Source: Aotearoamyces nothofagi (lineage: Eukaryota > Ascomycota > Leotiomycetes > Leotiales > Tympanidaceae). From it: 64,000 nt of DNA. Below are positions 49,159 through 61,860 of this stretch, one piece after another. The position numbers were made by a program, and so were the translations under genes. The notes beneath the pieces are model-generated. The model searched no databases. It was not told where the DNA came from and was given only the letters and a program-made list of their open reading frames with translations. The stretch is taken from NCBI GenBank assembly GCA_015345905.1, contig JADDTR010000033.1, positions 162,338 through 226,337 of the forward strand. Reading direction: 5' to 3'. Every line of letters begins with the position of its first letter. The first letter of the stretch is position 1.

Positions 49159-49936
49159 ATGGCGTCTTTACAGCAGCAGTCTACAACGCCGGTGCGTGTC
49201 CCGAAGAGCGTGACGACGTATACTCCTGCGACGCAGGATCCAGATCTGCGGAGCCAAATAAACAGTGTGTTGCTAGCCGGAGGGCATGTTGACAAGTATG
49301 TCCAAAATCTCCAATCTCTCATGCCCCTCTCTCTTCCTCTCAATACCTAATATCTCCTTTTCCTGTCCTCCCTTTCTTTCCCCTCCGACTACTTTCTCTC
49401 CTGTGATAATCCGTGCTTTCACGTCTTCCTTTCCTCTAGACCGGGCCTTGCGAACTTCTCTATACAAAATCTAAAAACTTACCACCACCTCCAGAATTCA
49501 ACTCTTCCTCACCGACGCCCTCCACCGCGACCCCAGCAATTGGCCCTCGCGAATACACAACCACGCGCTCTCACTACTCCGCTCCGGCGATCCAAGCCTC
49601 GTCACGTTTCCTGATCTAATGTCGCGGGTGATTTCAGACATAAAAGCGGACACTGAAGCCGCCCGATCCCTCTCCCAGTCACAATCACAGTCCCAAACAT
49701 CTTCAAATCCTACTTCAACAATCTCTGCCGAGGATGCAAATGGGAGAAATAGCTTGGACACAGTCAGTACGCGAGGGCTAGGGGGTAATAATGTCTTGAA
49801 CGGCGGTGACGGCGGAAATGGAGTTCTGGGGGCAGGTAGACAGGGCGAAAGCTTGGCTGTCCCAGCTGCGGTGACTGAAGATGCGGTCAGGGTTACAAGA
49901 GAATGCTTGGAAGAGGTATGTGTTATTGAGCAATGA
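49159..49936 (+). CDS. Conserved fungal protein of unknown function
   Basis: Two exons (49159-49295 and 49495-49936, intron 199 bp, donor GTATGT, acceptor CCAG) give 192 residues. The N-terminal region TPVRVPKSVTTYTP...DPDLRSQINSVLLAGGHVDKIQ, then LFLTDALHRDPSNWPSRIHNHAL and a low-complexity Ser/Gln/Gly middle, ends with AVTEDAVRVTRECLEEV. The pattern of a short helical N-terminal domain and a conserved C-terminal helix recurs in fungal hypothetical proteins. A further splice after ECLEEV (donor GTATGT at 49916) is possible and would give a different tail; I prefer the unspliced end CVIEQ. No TM or signal peptide is present. Its function is unknown. Confidence 0.68.
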
Positions 49937-50468
49937 TTGCTACTTCTCTCTTGGTCGGGCCAATGAGTGGATATGCTAGACCGGGAAAACATCAGCCGAG
50001 AGGGGCGGGATATAAGAAGGATGCACAGCATCAGCCACAGCGTGGAGGTAAAATGCTGAACAGAGCCACGACATGGGAGTTTGGTGACTGATTAGATTGT
50101 GAATATCATGGATTGCATGTGGATATGGCGTTGGATATAAGGTATATTAGATAGGGTTGAAGGACCAGATTGGGTCGTGTCGAGTAAGTTCTAGCCACCA
50201 TAGCAGTGTCACAATCTACCAAAATTCAATCATTCTAAAGAAATATGCTATTGGACAATCTATGATGAGCCAAATGAAGAACAATCTTCTCCAGCCCAGA
50301 CCAACCGAAAGAGACGTAATACTATAAGATATGCCGAAGCACCGTAGACGAGCCTCATGATGCCTTCAAGATCTGCAAGGCAGACCTCCGACGCCAAAGC
50401 AAGATCTACCAATGGCCTCCATCACTACCATATGATTTAGATGCAGAAAATGAGACTAAAATACAGAC
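49937..50468. other. Convergent spacer
   Basis: The 532 bp between the 3' ends of the small protein gene and CDC48. Nothing is recognised. Confidence 0.5.
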
Positions 50469-53214
<2,746 letters not shown>

Positions 53215-54182
53215 CTTGATAGCTGAAGCTCACCAGGTGGTAGCTGTCTATGTTGGAGTAAACAAGAGTGAGATGATCAAGGTTGTAGGTGCGCGGGATG
53301 CAGAATGGTATCTGGCAGTGTACAGGAGAGTCTTCTTCCTCAATGGGAGAGGGTTCGTGGTTGATGAAAGGGTGTTGAGAAAGTGAAAGTGTCAAGATCG
53401 TGACGATGGATGTTAAGGTACGATAGGGAAGAGTAGCTTGATGTGACGGAATAACTGAATCTAGAGGTACTAGCGAATCTGTAGCGCCTCGCTTACAACT
53501 ACACTGTTCGATCCCCTTCGACGGCTTAGAGATACTCTCTCAAGGCACCAAAGGGCTGCGTGGCCAACGTGGAACTCCTGGTAAAGCTGCACTGTACGTA
53601 ACGTAAGTACACATGGTTTTGACTCAAGGCTCGGTTACTGATCTTGCATATTTGCTGGACACTGCTTGACAAAAAAATCTTCAAAAAGCTGGCGAGATCA
53701 TGCTATCGTACCCAAGCACTTTCTGGCCACTGAAGATAGGCAGCAATACAGTATTGACGTGTCCCAACATGTTTCAGGACGAGCTTCCCTTTTCCAAACA
53801 ACATATGTCGCATTGTATTTTTGGTCTTCGTCATTACATGATCTTGAGATATCAATTTCACGTGGCGTAAGTTACATAGATTAGTAATGTATTTCATGCC
53901 ATCTAGTCATGTCGAACTAATACCTGGAAGCCACCCGATGATGATAACAGAGTGCAACATACAATAAATCAGGCCAACTCTCCATCTAAATCCGTCTGTA
54001 TTCCTACTGCGGGCATGTAGTTAACGATCGCGAATACAGATGCAGATATCCAAACAAGTTAAACCATATGTGTATCATTTTCCCTACTTCATCAATAACA
54101 TCAAGACATAATCATTGCGGCATACCACAATGTCCTTAGACATCAAGTCATAACTCATTCCAACACAGATCACCCTAAAAGA
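53215..54182. other. Spacer, CDC48 promoter side
   Basis: Spacer of 0.97 kb holding the CDC48 promoter and the 3' end of the next minus-strand gene. I looked for a proteasome-type control element (GGTGGCAAA) and did not find one. No other feature is seen. Confidence 0.45.
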
Positions 54183-54753
54183 TCATAGATGAAACGTAGA
54201 TGACTTTCTGATATAAGAGCCTTTGTCCATAGGCCATGTCACGCTCTTCTCCCTGGCCGTCAAGAAATGCGAGCCGTCTGGAGAAGCGACGGGAATTGCG
54301 CAATCGAAAAGTCGTTGTGCGTCTACAGCCGAAGCTGGATGGATTGGCACAGGCGCCATCGGAGATTGTAGATTTCCTCCTGTAGATATCATCAAGCTCA
54401 TGAATTCGCGTGAGCGTCCCATAAACATTCTCGGGCGACCGAAGGTACGTGTGCCCAATGTTTCGTGATACGTTGGGAAGAACGGCACAGGGGGAGTCGG
54501 GGTTATGGGGTAGTTAAAGAAGTGATTCATGTGGTTGAGACTTGATTCGACAACATCCTCGTCATTAGATGGGGAGTTGAAGCGACGGCGCTTTGGAGTT
54601 CGGTCTTCGCTGGAGTCCTGTGACACTTGCATAGAACGGGACTCGCTGTGGGGATGAGTTAGCTGTGCTCATATGCTAGAACACTGGTTTAACGTACCTG
54701 AGGCCCGGAGTAAAAGATCTGCCACTGTTGGAAATAGAGTGGTTATCAGACAT
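54183..54753 (-). CDS. Small fungal protein of unknown function
   Basis: Two exons (54753-54698 and 54645-54183, intron 52 bp with donor GTACGT and acceptor ACAG) give 172 residues. The Ser-rich N-terminus (MSDNHSISNSGRSFTPGL) has a bipartite-like basic patch TPKRRRF around residue 35, then an acidic stretch and PITPTPPVPFFPTYH, GRPRMFMGRSREFMSLMIS and an end FLTAREKSVTWPMDKGSYIRKSSTFHL. There is no TM, signal peptide or domain I can name. The basic patch suggests a nuclear location, as inference only. The gene is supported by clean phase agreement across the intron. Confidence 0.6.
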
Positions 54754-56782
54754 CCAACGATTACCTCGATTGCTTGTAGGTAGATCTTGGCAGTGAAATT
54801 GTTCGCCCAAGCGTTTAATGGGAAGTGTGGTAGTAAAGGTGTATGTTCGGACGAGGCTGCAACCCTATAATATGGGACTTGAACTGGCAGAGATGCAACA
54901 CCCAGAGTTGTTTAAGCACCTGTGGGTCAGTGCTAGGACTGTGAGTGTAGCAGCGACCTATGTGGGAGGGGCAGAATCATTTCTTAAATACCCCGAGTCT
55001 GTCATGAGCGGGAGGCACCTACATCATTGTGATAGTATGTGATTGTTGATTGCGATGGTTAGTCTTCTACACAGCCTCCGCACAGCTACCGGAAACTTGC
55101 TATAATCTTACTGCGCAGTACATACAATGCTCATCTGTGGCTTGAATCGACTCATTCAACTGGTACAGCTAAGAAAAGAACTCAGGGAATGCGATTGAGA
55201 GCAGGGTTTCGAAGAGAATGAGGGAAATATTCTTCTTCTTTGCGCGCTATGATAATTATTGCTTGCAAGTCGAGCATCGTGTTGTCGAGGGATCGCAGGG
55301 AACAGAGCAGCGAGCAGGTTGCGGGTCGGGCTCTTCGGGTCATCAGCGGTGGAACACCTAAGCGTTGCCCAGAATTTCCCAGCTTCATTCATTCCAGATT
55401 GAAGAGGCTGTTAACGGCCAAAGTACTAAATCGCGTGCCGGACCGTACCGGGTGGGTACCTAAGGTATGTCCATACGGAAGTATACAATATGTGAACTAT
55501 TTCTGATTCTGTTGCTGTTCAGCCTTGCAGTTTTCGTGCATCATAAATGACGGTGCATGACAAAATTCTGGTAGCCAGGGAGAGTCTCGTTCAACTTACC
55601 AATAGATCAAGGATATGGTAGCCAACGAAGACTTCCACGACCATCTACGGGCTTGCTTGCTGGCCCGAGGATTGGGGTCCGATTGACAGAGCCACAGATA
55701 CCTCGAACAGCGCACTCCGAGTAGCATGGCGAGAGTGTGGACGCATTGACATTGACACGGAAGCTCATTTCATTTTCGATGATCTTCCAGTTGTCACTGA
55801 ATTGGTCCTGGAGCTACGGGGTTGCGGCATCCCAGCAGATATTTTCGCTCTGGGGGCCATTGTGAGGACAACCCTACCAGGTGCCGAAATCTCTGTCACA
55901 TAAGCCACTTCCTTATTTCACTTCAGCACTATTGCCTCCACAGCTCCCTGTTCTAGATGGTCATTCCGATATGCATTACTGTATACTTCTGTGCTCTTGG
56001 CTATCGTAGTTTGATCCCTTGCTGTCTTCAGGCCAGTCTCCACTGCCATATTTAGTATGAGCACAAGTGTTGTGAGGTTCAAAAAATACTTCATGTATTA
56101 CATGCATATTCCAAATAGGTGTGTGTATTAATTTTACTCAACGTAGTATCAATGTTTAGAACACTATATCTTGAATTACCAACACTATCACTTAATATCA
56201 CATAAATACGACCACATCACAGCCGGGGTTGGATCGAAAAGCTATAATCGCGTATATTTCCTATACCACACTCTTGAAACCCAGCCCTGATTCCTTCGAG
56301 CGCGCCTACGATTCAAGGCCATTATACCAAGTCCATCATAAACTCGCTTGAAGCCTTACACACATTTAAGAGCCTAATAAACGCGACTGCAGGCACAAAA
56401 AGAAATAAAAGGAGAGAGTCCAAGTGTAACTCTACCCCGAAGATACATTCCAAAGAACGACATTGTTTTCCTATCATTTACGTATTCTGTGCCATTCCCG
56501 TGCTCAACCTGAGCACCGCCTAGTCTGAGTTGACTACGAACGCGAGTTTGACGAGGAGCAGACGACAGAGGAGAGGAGAGTATCGTCTATGCTCTTTCGA
56601 GCCCACTAAACATCCGTCCCCGAAGAAGTCTCGTATAGAAAGTTGCCAAATCCCAATCCAGGAATCATTGCTGTATGGTAACAAACGCATGAAATCGAGT
56701 GGAGTTGTCCGTTATACCGAAGGGCATCTCCATCAAATGAGAGAGTTGAGAGTGATTCGAGAATGCATGCGGTGCTAGTGAT
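54754..56782. other. Spacer with an orphan coding-like frame
   Basis: Spacer of 2.0 kb between the small protein gene and the CaaX-repeat gene. The only coding-like segment is the plus-strand open frame 55622-55903, listed separately. The part 56040-56280 is AT-rich. No RNA gene is seen. Confidence 0.45.
55622..55903 (+). pseudogene. Orphan open frame without start codon (exon or gene relic)
   Basis: This frame is open for 93 codons and ends in TAA at 55901-55903. It has no Met and is preceded immediately by an in-frame TAG. The translation is balanced and protein-like (for example ALRVAWRECGRIDID, HFIFDDLPVVTELVLELRG, PADIFALGAIVRTTLPG). A neighbouring frame just upstream also reads sensibly (IKDMVANEDFHDHLRACLLARG, from 55603), which suggests either a frameshifted relic or two parts of a spliced gene. 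I do not recognise the family. Confidence 0.35.
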
Positions 56783-57123
56783 TTACATGACAGTGCATCC
56801 AGCGCCTCTGGGAGCTTGTTAGCAGAAAGGTCAGACGTAAGACAGAAAAATGAACTAGAAGACAGTTGTGTAGATATCTATCGGAAACCTTTTCAAATCC
56901 ATCTCGTAATAATTGAAATGACTTTGAACGAAAGGGGTACTTACGAGGTGCCACGCTGGACGACACAGCCGGCTCCAGATGTGCCTCTTTGGACAACACA
57001 TCCAGCTCCACTAGTTCCACGCTGAATTACACAGCCAGCACCACTCGTACCGCGAGAGATGACGCATCCAGCACCACTAGTTCCGCGGGTGGTGGTTTGG
57101 GTTTCCTTTGTTGAGCCAGGCAT
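56783..57123 (-). CDS. Five-copy CaaX lipopeptide (pheromone-like) precursor
   Basis: Two exons (57123-56945 and 56807-56783, intron 137 bp) give 67 residues. A 12-residue leader, MPGSTKETQTTT, has no signal peptide. Five consecutive 11-residue units follow, each RGTSGAGC plus three residues: CVIS, CVIQ, CVVQ, CVVQ and, at the very C-terminus, CTVM. Each fits a CaaX farnesylation motif (Cys, two mostly aliphatic residues, then Ser/Gln/Met) and is followed by Arg or the end of the protein. The intron interrupts the Ser codon of unit 5, so the terminal CTVM appears only after splicing. Leader style and terminal CaaX match ascomycete a-factor-type precursors (for example the Neurospora type ending in CVVM). 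Tandem CaaX units with basic separators recall hybrid-type precursors known from Trichoderma. Inferred product: farnesylated GTSGAGC. A Cys/Gly-rich structural peptide is the alternative. Confidence 0.75.
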
Positions 57124-58000
57124 CTTGATTGATTGGTTTGTGTTTAGTTGGGTTGAGTGAGTGGTAGTCTGGTAGACTGTAAGGTGATTTGAACTGAATG
57201 AGAGTGTGTTTGAAAAGAGAGTTCAGTGTTGAGTGATGATTGACGAGGAGAAGTGATAGGTCATCGAGGTATTTATACTCAGCTAGTAGCGTTGTTCCTC
57301 GGAGCGAATGCCCAAGCGGTTGCATCTTGCGATTGTTCAATTACTTGAACTATCTACTGTGGATTAAGTGAATTGGTAAAGGGAGAAATGAGAGCTGAAA
57401 GAACGGGCCTAAAAGCTGACACAGAAAGCAACGAAAACTGGGCTCGATGAGAACAGGAGCGCATTAGAAATGTCTCTAGAAACATTTTGACAGCCAAACA
57501 GAAACCCACCATATCCATTCAGAGCCATGATCCTTTGTGAGCAGAGTCAGGGATGCAGCAGTCTCGTAAAGTCCCGTTGTTAAAGTTGCTCAGCGCCGAG
57601 CTTTGAGATGTCGTTGATAATTTCGTCGCTTAACCCCTTAATATTGTTCTCCTTCATATTGTTATCAATGATCAAAGAACGAACGTCACAAAATAAACCA
57701 AACCAACGTTCCAGAAGATTTTCGGGTTGCAGAAAACCCGATATGGCATGGTGATAGGGAGAAATATATGAGATTATGTTCAAATCACAGGGGTGGCTGC
57801 AATATTGCATCTCGGGATGTCCGGCTCCAACGTCATCCTTTGGGTATCAAGCCACAGTTCTACGACTCGGTATGCTTAAAAGTCATACTCAAAGCGCTGA
57901 AGAGCCATTTCTGAAAATCCACTCCTCAAAGGCCACTCCTGAAGCATCACTCATAAGGATGTGGATCGTTTTTGGGGCAGGATATATTGAGTTGGGCTAC
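57124..58000. other. Spacer, CaaX-repeat gene / cyanase
   Basis: Spacer of 0.88 kb containing the promoter of the CaaX-repeat gene and the 3' UTR of cyanase; both genes are on the minus strand. An imperfect 20 bp palindrome lies near 57468-57487. No Ste12-type TGAAACA box was found by eye. Confidence 0.45.
57270..57277 (-). promoter_or_regulatory. Candidate TATA box of the CaaX-repeat gene
   Basis: TATAAATA on the minus strand, about 147 bp upstream of the ATG. The interval between is CA/CT-rich and ends CAATCAATCAAG just before the ATG, a leader style common in strongly expressed fungal genes. Confidence 0.5.
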
Positions 58001-58612
58001 TTAGAATCTCGAGAACGGAAGCCTGTTAGAAGTGATCAGTCAGTCATCCAACAAGCCGCTAGCAAAGAGCGCAACATACCATTTCCCTCTCAGTGTAATG
58101 ACAGCCCAGTTATTACCATCCTTGTCGGTCTCCTTTTCGACCTTTGTTGAGAAGCTAATCGCGCTCATAATACCATCTCCGAACTTCTCGTTCAACACTG
58201 CTTTGTAAGCATATCCGTAGTTCTGAACAATTTCATATAATCTGTAGATCAATGGCTCAACTGGAGGCATTGGTCCTGCACGGCCACGATCTGGGAAGCC
58301 AAGGAGTTGTTTCGATAGGATGGCCTCGTCGACGCTAAGGATTTTGGAGAGTTTCGAGACATCTTCGGGTGAGGCTTGTGCTTGGCCGTAGAAGAGAGCT
58401 GCAACGGCAACTTCGCTCCGGCCAAGTTCTTGCGCAATAGCCTCAAAGGTAAGCTTCTTCTCTGCTTTCGCATCAAAGAGTGTCTTTGAGGAGGCTGGCA
58501 AACGGTCAACGAGGGTGGTCTAGATGAGAGCACGTTAGTGGGGTTACAGTGGAGCATTTGGGTAATTGAGCTTTCTTACGTCGAGCACTGCGATCTTGGA
58601 GGTGTCGGCCAT
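58001..58612 (-). CDS. cyn: Cyanate lyase (cyanase)
   Basis: Cyanase converts cyanate plus bicarbonate to ammonia and CO2, detoxifying cyanate and releasing nitrogen. I place three exons at 58612-58580, 58519-58080 and 58022-58001, giving 164 residues. An N-terminal helix-turn-helix-like domain ([25 protein letters not shown]) is followed by the catalytic domain. Arg104, Glu107 and Ser130 align with E. coli Arg96, Glu99 and Ser122 at a constant offset of 8, in [19 protein letters not shown] and GIMSAISF. The tiny last exon supplies the end WLPFSRF, equivalent to the usual LPYKKW; without it the frame would read into intron sequence. The N-terminal exon encodes only 11 residues. Confidence 0.94.
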
Positions 58613-59188
58613 TTTTTTGGACAGAGTTACATTCACTATAAAGGATTGGAAGGTATAGATGTTTATATTGGAAGGCGGAAGCATATGACTAAGGTATGTA
58701 TTACTTCCGCGCGCCCGCGATAGTTGTGATCAACCTAATGAGCCGCGGCCATAGATGCCTGTATCTTTATGACGATGTCATATGTAGCGAGTAGCTCGCC
58801 AATCGGTACGGAGCTGTCTGACCCCGCGATTGAAACCATGCCCGTTTGTGCCTTAATACACATCCCTAATTGAGAACCTTTCCCTTTCTTAGGCCTGTAT
58901 GGATGCTGCCGAATATTTTATTTCCTCGGCTACGGATCAGATAGGTTAATGCTGCTGCAAGCTACAAGCAATACAGTATGATGAGTTTGGCATTTGCCCT
59001 CTGCTCTCTGCTCTCTCAAACCGACATAAGGGCCAAATTTGAGATTGAATATTTTCGATATCATCTGTGCTGGAGTCTAAGTTAATATACTTTATTGTGG
59101 TATTCTCGTATCTCAGGATGGCTCTCTGGTGCTCTAAATACCTATACTACTTCTGGACTCTAGAATATCGAAATTATAAATTAATTTA

Positions 59189-59189
<1 letters not shown>

Positions 59190-59218
<29 letters not shown>
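59190..59218. repeat. (AAT)n microsatellite
   Basis: About ten uninterrupted AAT trinucleotides, read directly. Confidence 0.9.
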
Positions 59219-59219
<1 letters not shown>

Positions 59220-59499
59220 CCAAAATACTGTAACGATAAATATATATTCCTCTGGCAGATTAGTATAAATTCAGAAATGAAACAAGAACAAATAATCTCC
59301 TTCAACTACTGTAAATCATTAACAATGCTACAATGAGTATATAAACGTTCGAGGTTACAAGCTAAAATTATATGTTGGTGCTATTGTATAAATAAACGAA
59401 GATTTCTTGGCTGCGACAAATAATCCAAAAATTGCAAAAATGCAACCAAGACATCGAGCGCATCCGCATAACCGATAATGCAGAAAGCAAAGGCAAAAA

Positions 59500-59514
59500 G
59501 ATAAAAAGATTTTG
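59500..59514 (-). terminator. Pol III T-run terminator of tRNA-Ser
   Basis: Two T-rich runs on the minus strand directly downstream of the tRNA 3' end (the plus strand reads ATAAAAAGATTTTGC). This is the standard Pol III stop signal. Confidence 0.7.
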
Positions 59515-59616
59515 CGTCATCGGCAGGATTTGAACCTACGCGGCCGAAACCATATGATATCTGTTGTCCACAAGGGACATTCGAGTCATACCCATTAACC
59601 ACTCTGGCACGATGAC
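59515..59616 (-). tRNA. tRNA-Ser(CGA) with intron
   Basis: Class II tRNA on the minus strand. The acceptor stem GTCATCG/CGATGAC pairs over all 7 bp, followed by a G discriminator. The D-arm is CCA-GAGTGGTTAA-TGG. The anticodon stem TATGA/TCATA encloses CT-CGA-A, then an intron of about 20 nt (TGTCCCTTGTGG...) at the canonical site after position 37. A long variable arm identifies Ser or Leu type, and the T-arm is GTAGG-TTCAAAT-CCTGC. The anticodon CGA reads UCG serine codons. An intron in tRNA-Ser(CGA) is also found in budding yeast. A run of T (TCTTTTTATCTTTTT) follows the 3' end and fits a Pol III terminator. No CCA is encoded, as expected for eukaryotes. Confidence 0.93.
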
Positions 59617-59853
59617 TGTAGCATTGATCATAAATTTCGCTTATTTGAAGTTATGAAACCCCGATCAAAGTAGTGCCTGGCAAGGCGGAACTCGGCGATA
59701 GAAGCACTATCCACTTTTCTATTTCATGGACGGAAGCTTGACAGAACAGAGACATACTGCTTGGATAATCACCAAACACCCTCTTCTGATCCAGGATTAA
59801 ATTCTGCCATTGCGAACTTCATAATTGACATACTTCCTACCCTATAATACACA

Positions 59854-60555
59854 ATGGCTACCTCGCAACCTCTCACTAATGTTCCTCCTCCAAACGATGA
59901 GCAAGCTAAGTACCGGCAGCTCATTCACTACACCTCTCTAGGCGCCGTGATCGTGTGTCCCATAATCATGGCACTGCCACCACGAAAGTTTGACATCTAC
60001 ACTATCACCTTAATTGGCAGCACTGCATTGGGCGGCGACCAATTGATGCGCGAATACACCGGACGTTCGACTGTCGAGCGGATACAGCAGCGATTCAAGG
60101 CCGTGTCTAACAGTGTTGGCGGATTCGAGCTGCCAAGTGACCGAGCACGAGAAGTACAAGCACGGTTGAGAGAGGAGAGGCTCGCGCAGGCGCGGAAGAG
60201 AGAATTGCCAGGGACCGAGACTTTGGGACAGCTTGGCGCATTGGGAGCAGATGGGAAGCACGTACAGAGCAAGATCTCCGAAGCGATAGTGCAGGCGGCA
60301 GAAGAGCGGATACGGAAGGAGAAGGAGGGTGAGAAGGGCGTTCTTGAGAAAATCTGGATGGGGTCTGAGGGCAGTGATTGGAAAGCGAAGAGGGATGTGA
60401 AGGAGAAGGAGGCTCTCGAGGAAGGGAGGGGGTATGGAGACCTGATTATGGAGCAGATTTGGGAGGTGTGGAATTGGGGAAAGGGCACGGCAGAGGAGAT
60501 AAAAGAAGAGGACGAGAAGGTCGTCGCGGCGAAGATAGAAAAGAAAAAGGAATGA
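59854..60555 (+). CDS. Small fungal membrane protein (annotated elsewhere as rhomboid-family)
   Basis: Single-exon gene of 233 residues. Two adjacent hydrophobic segments lie at about residues 25-41 (YTSLGAVIVCPIIMALPP) and 45-62 (KFDIYTITLIGSTALGG), then a long, highly charged Glu/Lys/Arg helical tail (ERLAQARKRELPGTE, AAEERIRKEKEGEKG, EEIKEEDEKVVAAKIEKKKE). This LPPRK(F/L)DxYT pattern recurs in short fungal proteins labelled rhomboid family membrane protein, but no Ser-His protease dyad is visible, so the label is not a functional claim. The basic tail may face the matrix or cytosol. The start ATG is at 59854, context CACAATGG. Confidence 0.75.
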   Translation: MATSQPLTNVPPPNDEQAKYRQLIHYTSLGAVIVCPIIMALPPRKFDIYTITLIGSTALGGDQLMREYTGRSTVERIQQRFKAVSNSVGGFELPSDRAREVQARLREERLAQARKRELPGTETLGQLGALGADGKHVQSKISEAIVQAAEERIRKEKEGEKGVLEKIWMGSEGSDWKAKRDVKEKEALEEGRGYGDLIMEQIWEVWNWGKGTAEEIKEEDEKVVAAKIEKKKE

Positions 60556-60797
60556 AAGGGGAGTCTGGATATTGCATAAAATGGCGTTTGAGCGGCATTG
60601 TTGGCGTTTGATATTGGCCGTGGAAAATATAAATAAACTGTATAAAACCCACTCTGTACGATTGAAAATGACCGAAAGGGTGTCTTTTACGAAAAGCTCG
60701 CGTGATGAAGAACTATCCTTGTTTTATGTTTTCAATTCCATATAAGGTATGCTAACAGTGGTATCATAGGTCCAGCAAAAGAAGTTAATAAGGCACT

Positions 60798-61860
60798 CTA
60801 CTCAGCATCCTTAGACTTCTTCCGCTTCTTCTTTTCTCCATTGCCACTCGCCTCTTCACCAGTCTCGGCATCTCTTTTTTTTGACTTGTCCTTCTTTGAC
60901 TTCTTCACAGTCTTTTCTACGTCGCCGCCGGCACTGTCCCGCCTCCGTTTCTTCTCATCCTTCATATCTGGCTTCTTCTTAGCCTTTAGTCTCGCCTCCA
61001 CGTTGGCGGATATATCCTCTGTTTCGATTACCGGCACTTCATCTCTCTTCTCTGTTTCTCTCTTCGCCTTTTTCGTTTCACTTTCTCCGTCTTCAGCCTT
61101 CCTCTTTTTAGATACAGGAACTGGTGTCGCATTTGTATCAATAACAAAATATGGGTTCTCTCCATCTTCCGCTGAAGATTCTCTACTTGTCGCTTTCACT
61201 GCTGGAATCCCAATCTTTCCTTCGCTATTACTTCCAGGATTCTCCGAAACATCCTTCTTGTGTAGCAACTTGCGCTTGGCTCCGTGAGCTTGTCCAATTT
61301 TGTAGCCTGGCCCATTGGCTGGATTCTCCCATTTCTGGCCTTGCGCTTGCATATCACCGATGGTCTGGCCCACTTCTGCAGAAGCTTTGCCGTATTCAAT
61401 ATCGGCTGGAGAGTAGCCAGGGTACATGCTATCACTGGAGGACCCAAGCGGGACGCTCTCACGTTGATTTGGTGGTGGAAGCTATCATCTGTTAGTAACC
61501 ATATATTCCAAAAAAAAATGAGCGCAGGAACCTACAAATGATCGTGAGGAGCTTTTAGCTTGGTGCATCATCTCATGACTACGGTTGACCATCTCGGTAA
61601 TTGTGGCATAATTGCCAGTATCCCTGACCGTGTGCTTCTGTATCATCTCCAACATCCTCGTGTGCCCTTCAATGACCGAGATATGGTGCTTGAAAACCTG
61701 AATGTACGTCAGTAACAGTGCAACCCACATCCTCCTTTGCATTTGTTTAGCAAAACTGGAAGTCTGTCTCGAGTCTCACTTCAGGCCAAGGAATATGCCT
61801 TGCAGGCGCAGGTCCACCCTTCCTTTCACCCTTCCATGGCTTCTTGGATTTCGTAGACAT
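60798..61860 (-). CDS. Lysine-rich, probably nucleolar protein of unknown function
   Basis: Three exons (61860-61780, 61697-61536, 61481-60798; introns 82 and 54 bp) give 308 residues. A basic Pro-rich N-terminus (STKSKKPWKGERKGG) and a short helical domain of exon 2 (HHISVIEGHTRMLEMIQKHT...EMVNRSHEMMHQAKSSSRSF) are followed by a glycine-containing segment (YPGYSPADIEYGKASAEVGQTIGDMQAQ). The long C-terminal half is dominated by Lys/Glu/Asp with KKRK, KKSKKDKSKKR and KKKRKKSKDAE clusters. The KKRK and KKKRKK runs are typical nuclear/nucleolar signals. I do not recognise a named family; a role in ribosome biogenesis or RNA biology is only suggested by composition. Confidence 0.72.

Larger units (their letters stand above)
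58613..59514. other. AT-rich spacer with AAT microsatellite
   Basis: Spacer of 0.9 kb between cyanase and the tRNA, very AT-rich from 59030 to 59480. It holds the cyanase promoter at its left end. No gene is seen. Confidence 0.5.

Noticed and set aside
49916-50015. Possible extra intron and exon at the end of the 49159 gene
   Set aside because: Splice signals exist, but the spliced tail has no recognisable conservation, while the unspliced end fits the helix that ends the family pattern as I know it.
57124-57600. Search for a Ste12-type pheromone response element upstream of the CaaX-repeat gene
   Set aside because: No TGAAACA or its complement was found by eye, so no element is annotated. 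This does not exclude other regulation.
59381-59602. Minus-strand 73-residue frame
   Set aside because: It overlaps the tRNA-Ser gene, whose structure explains the sequence.
59997-60488. 163-residue minus-strand frame
   Set aside because: Antisense shadow of the small membrane protein at 59854-60555.
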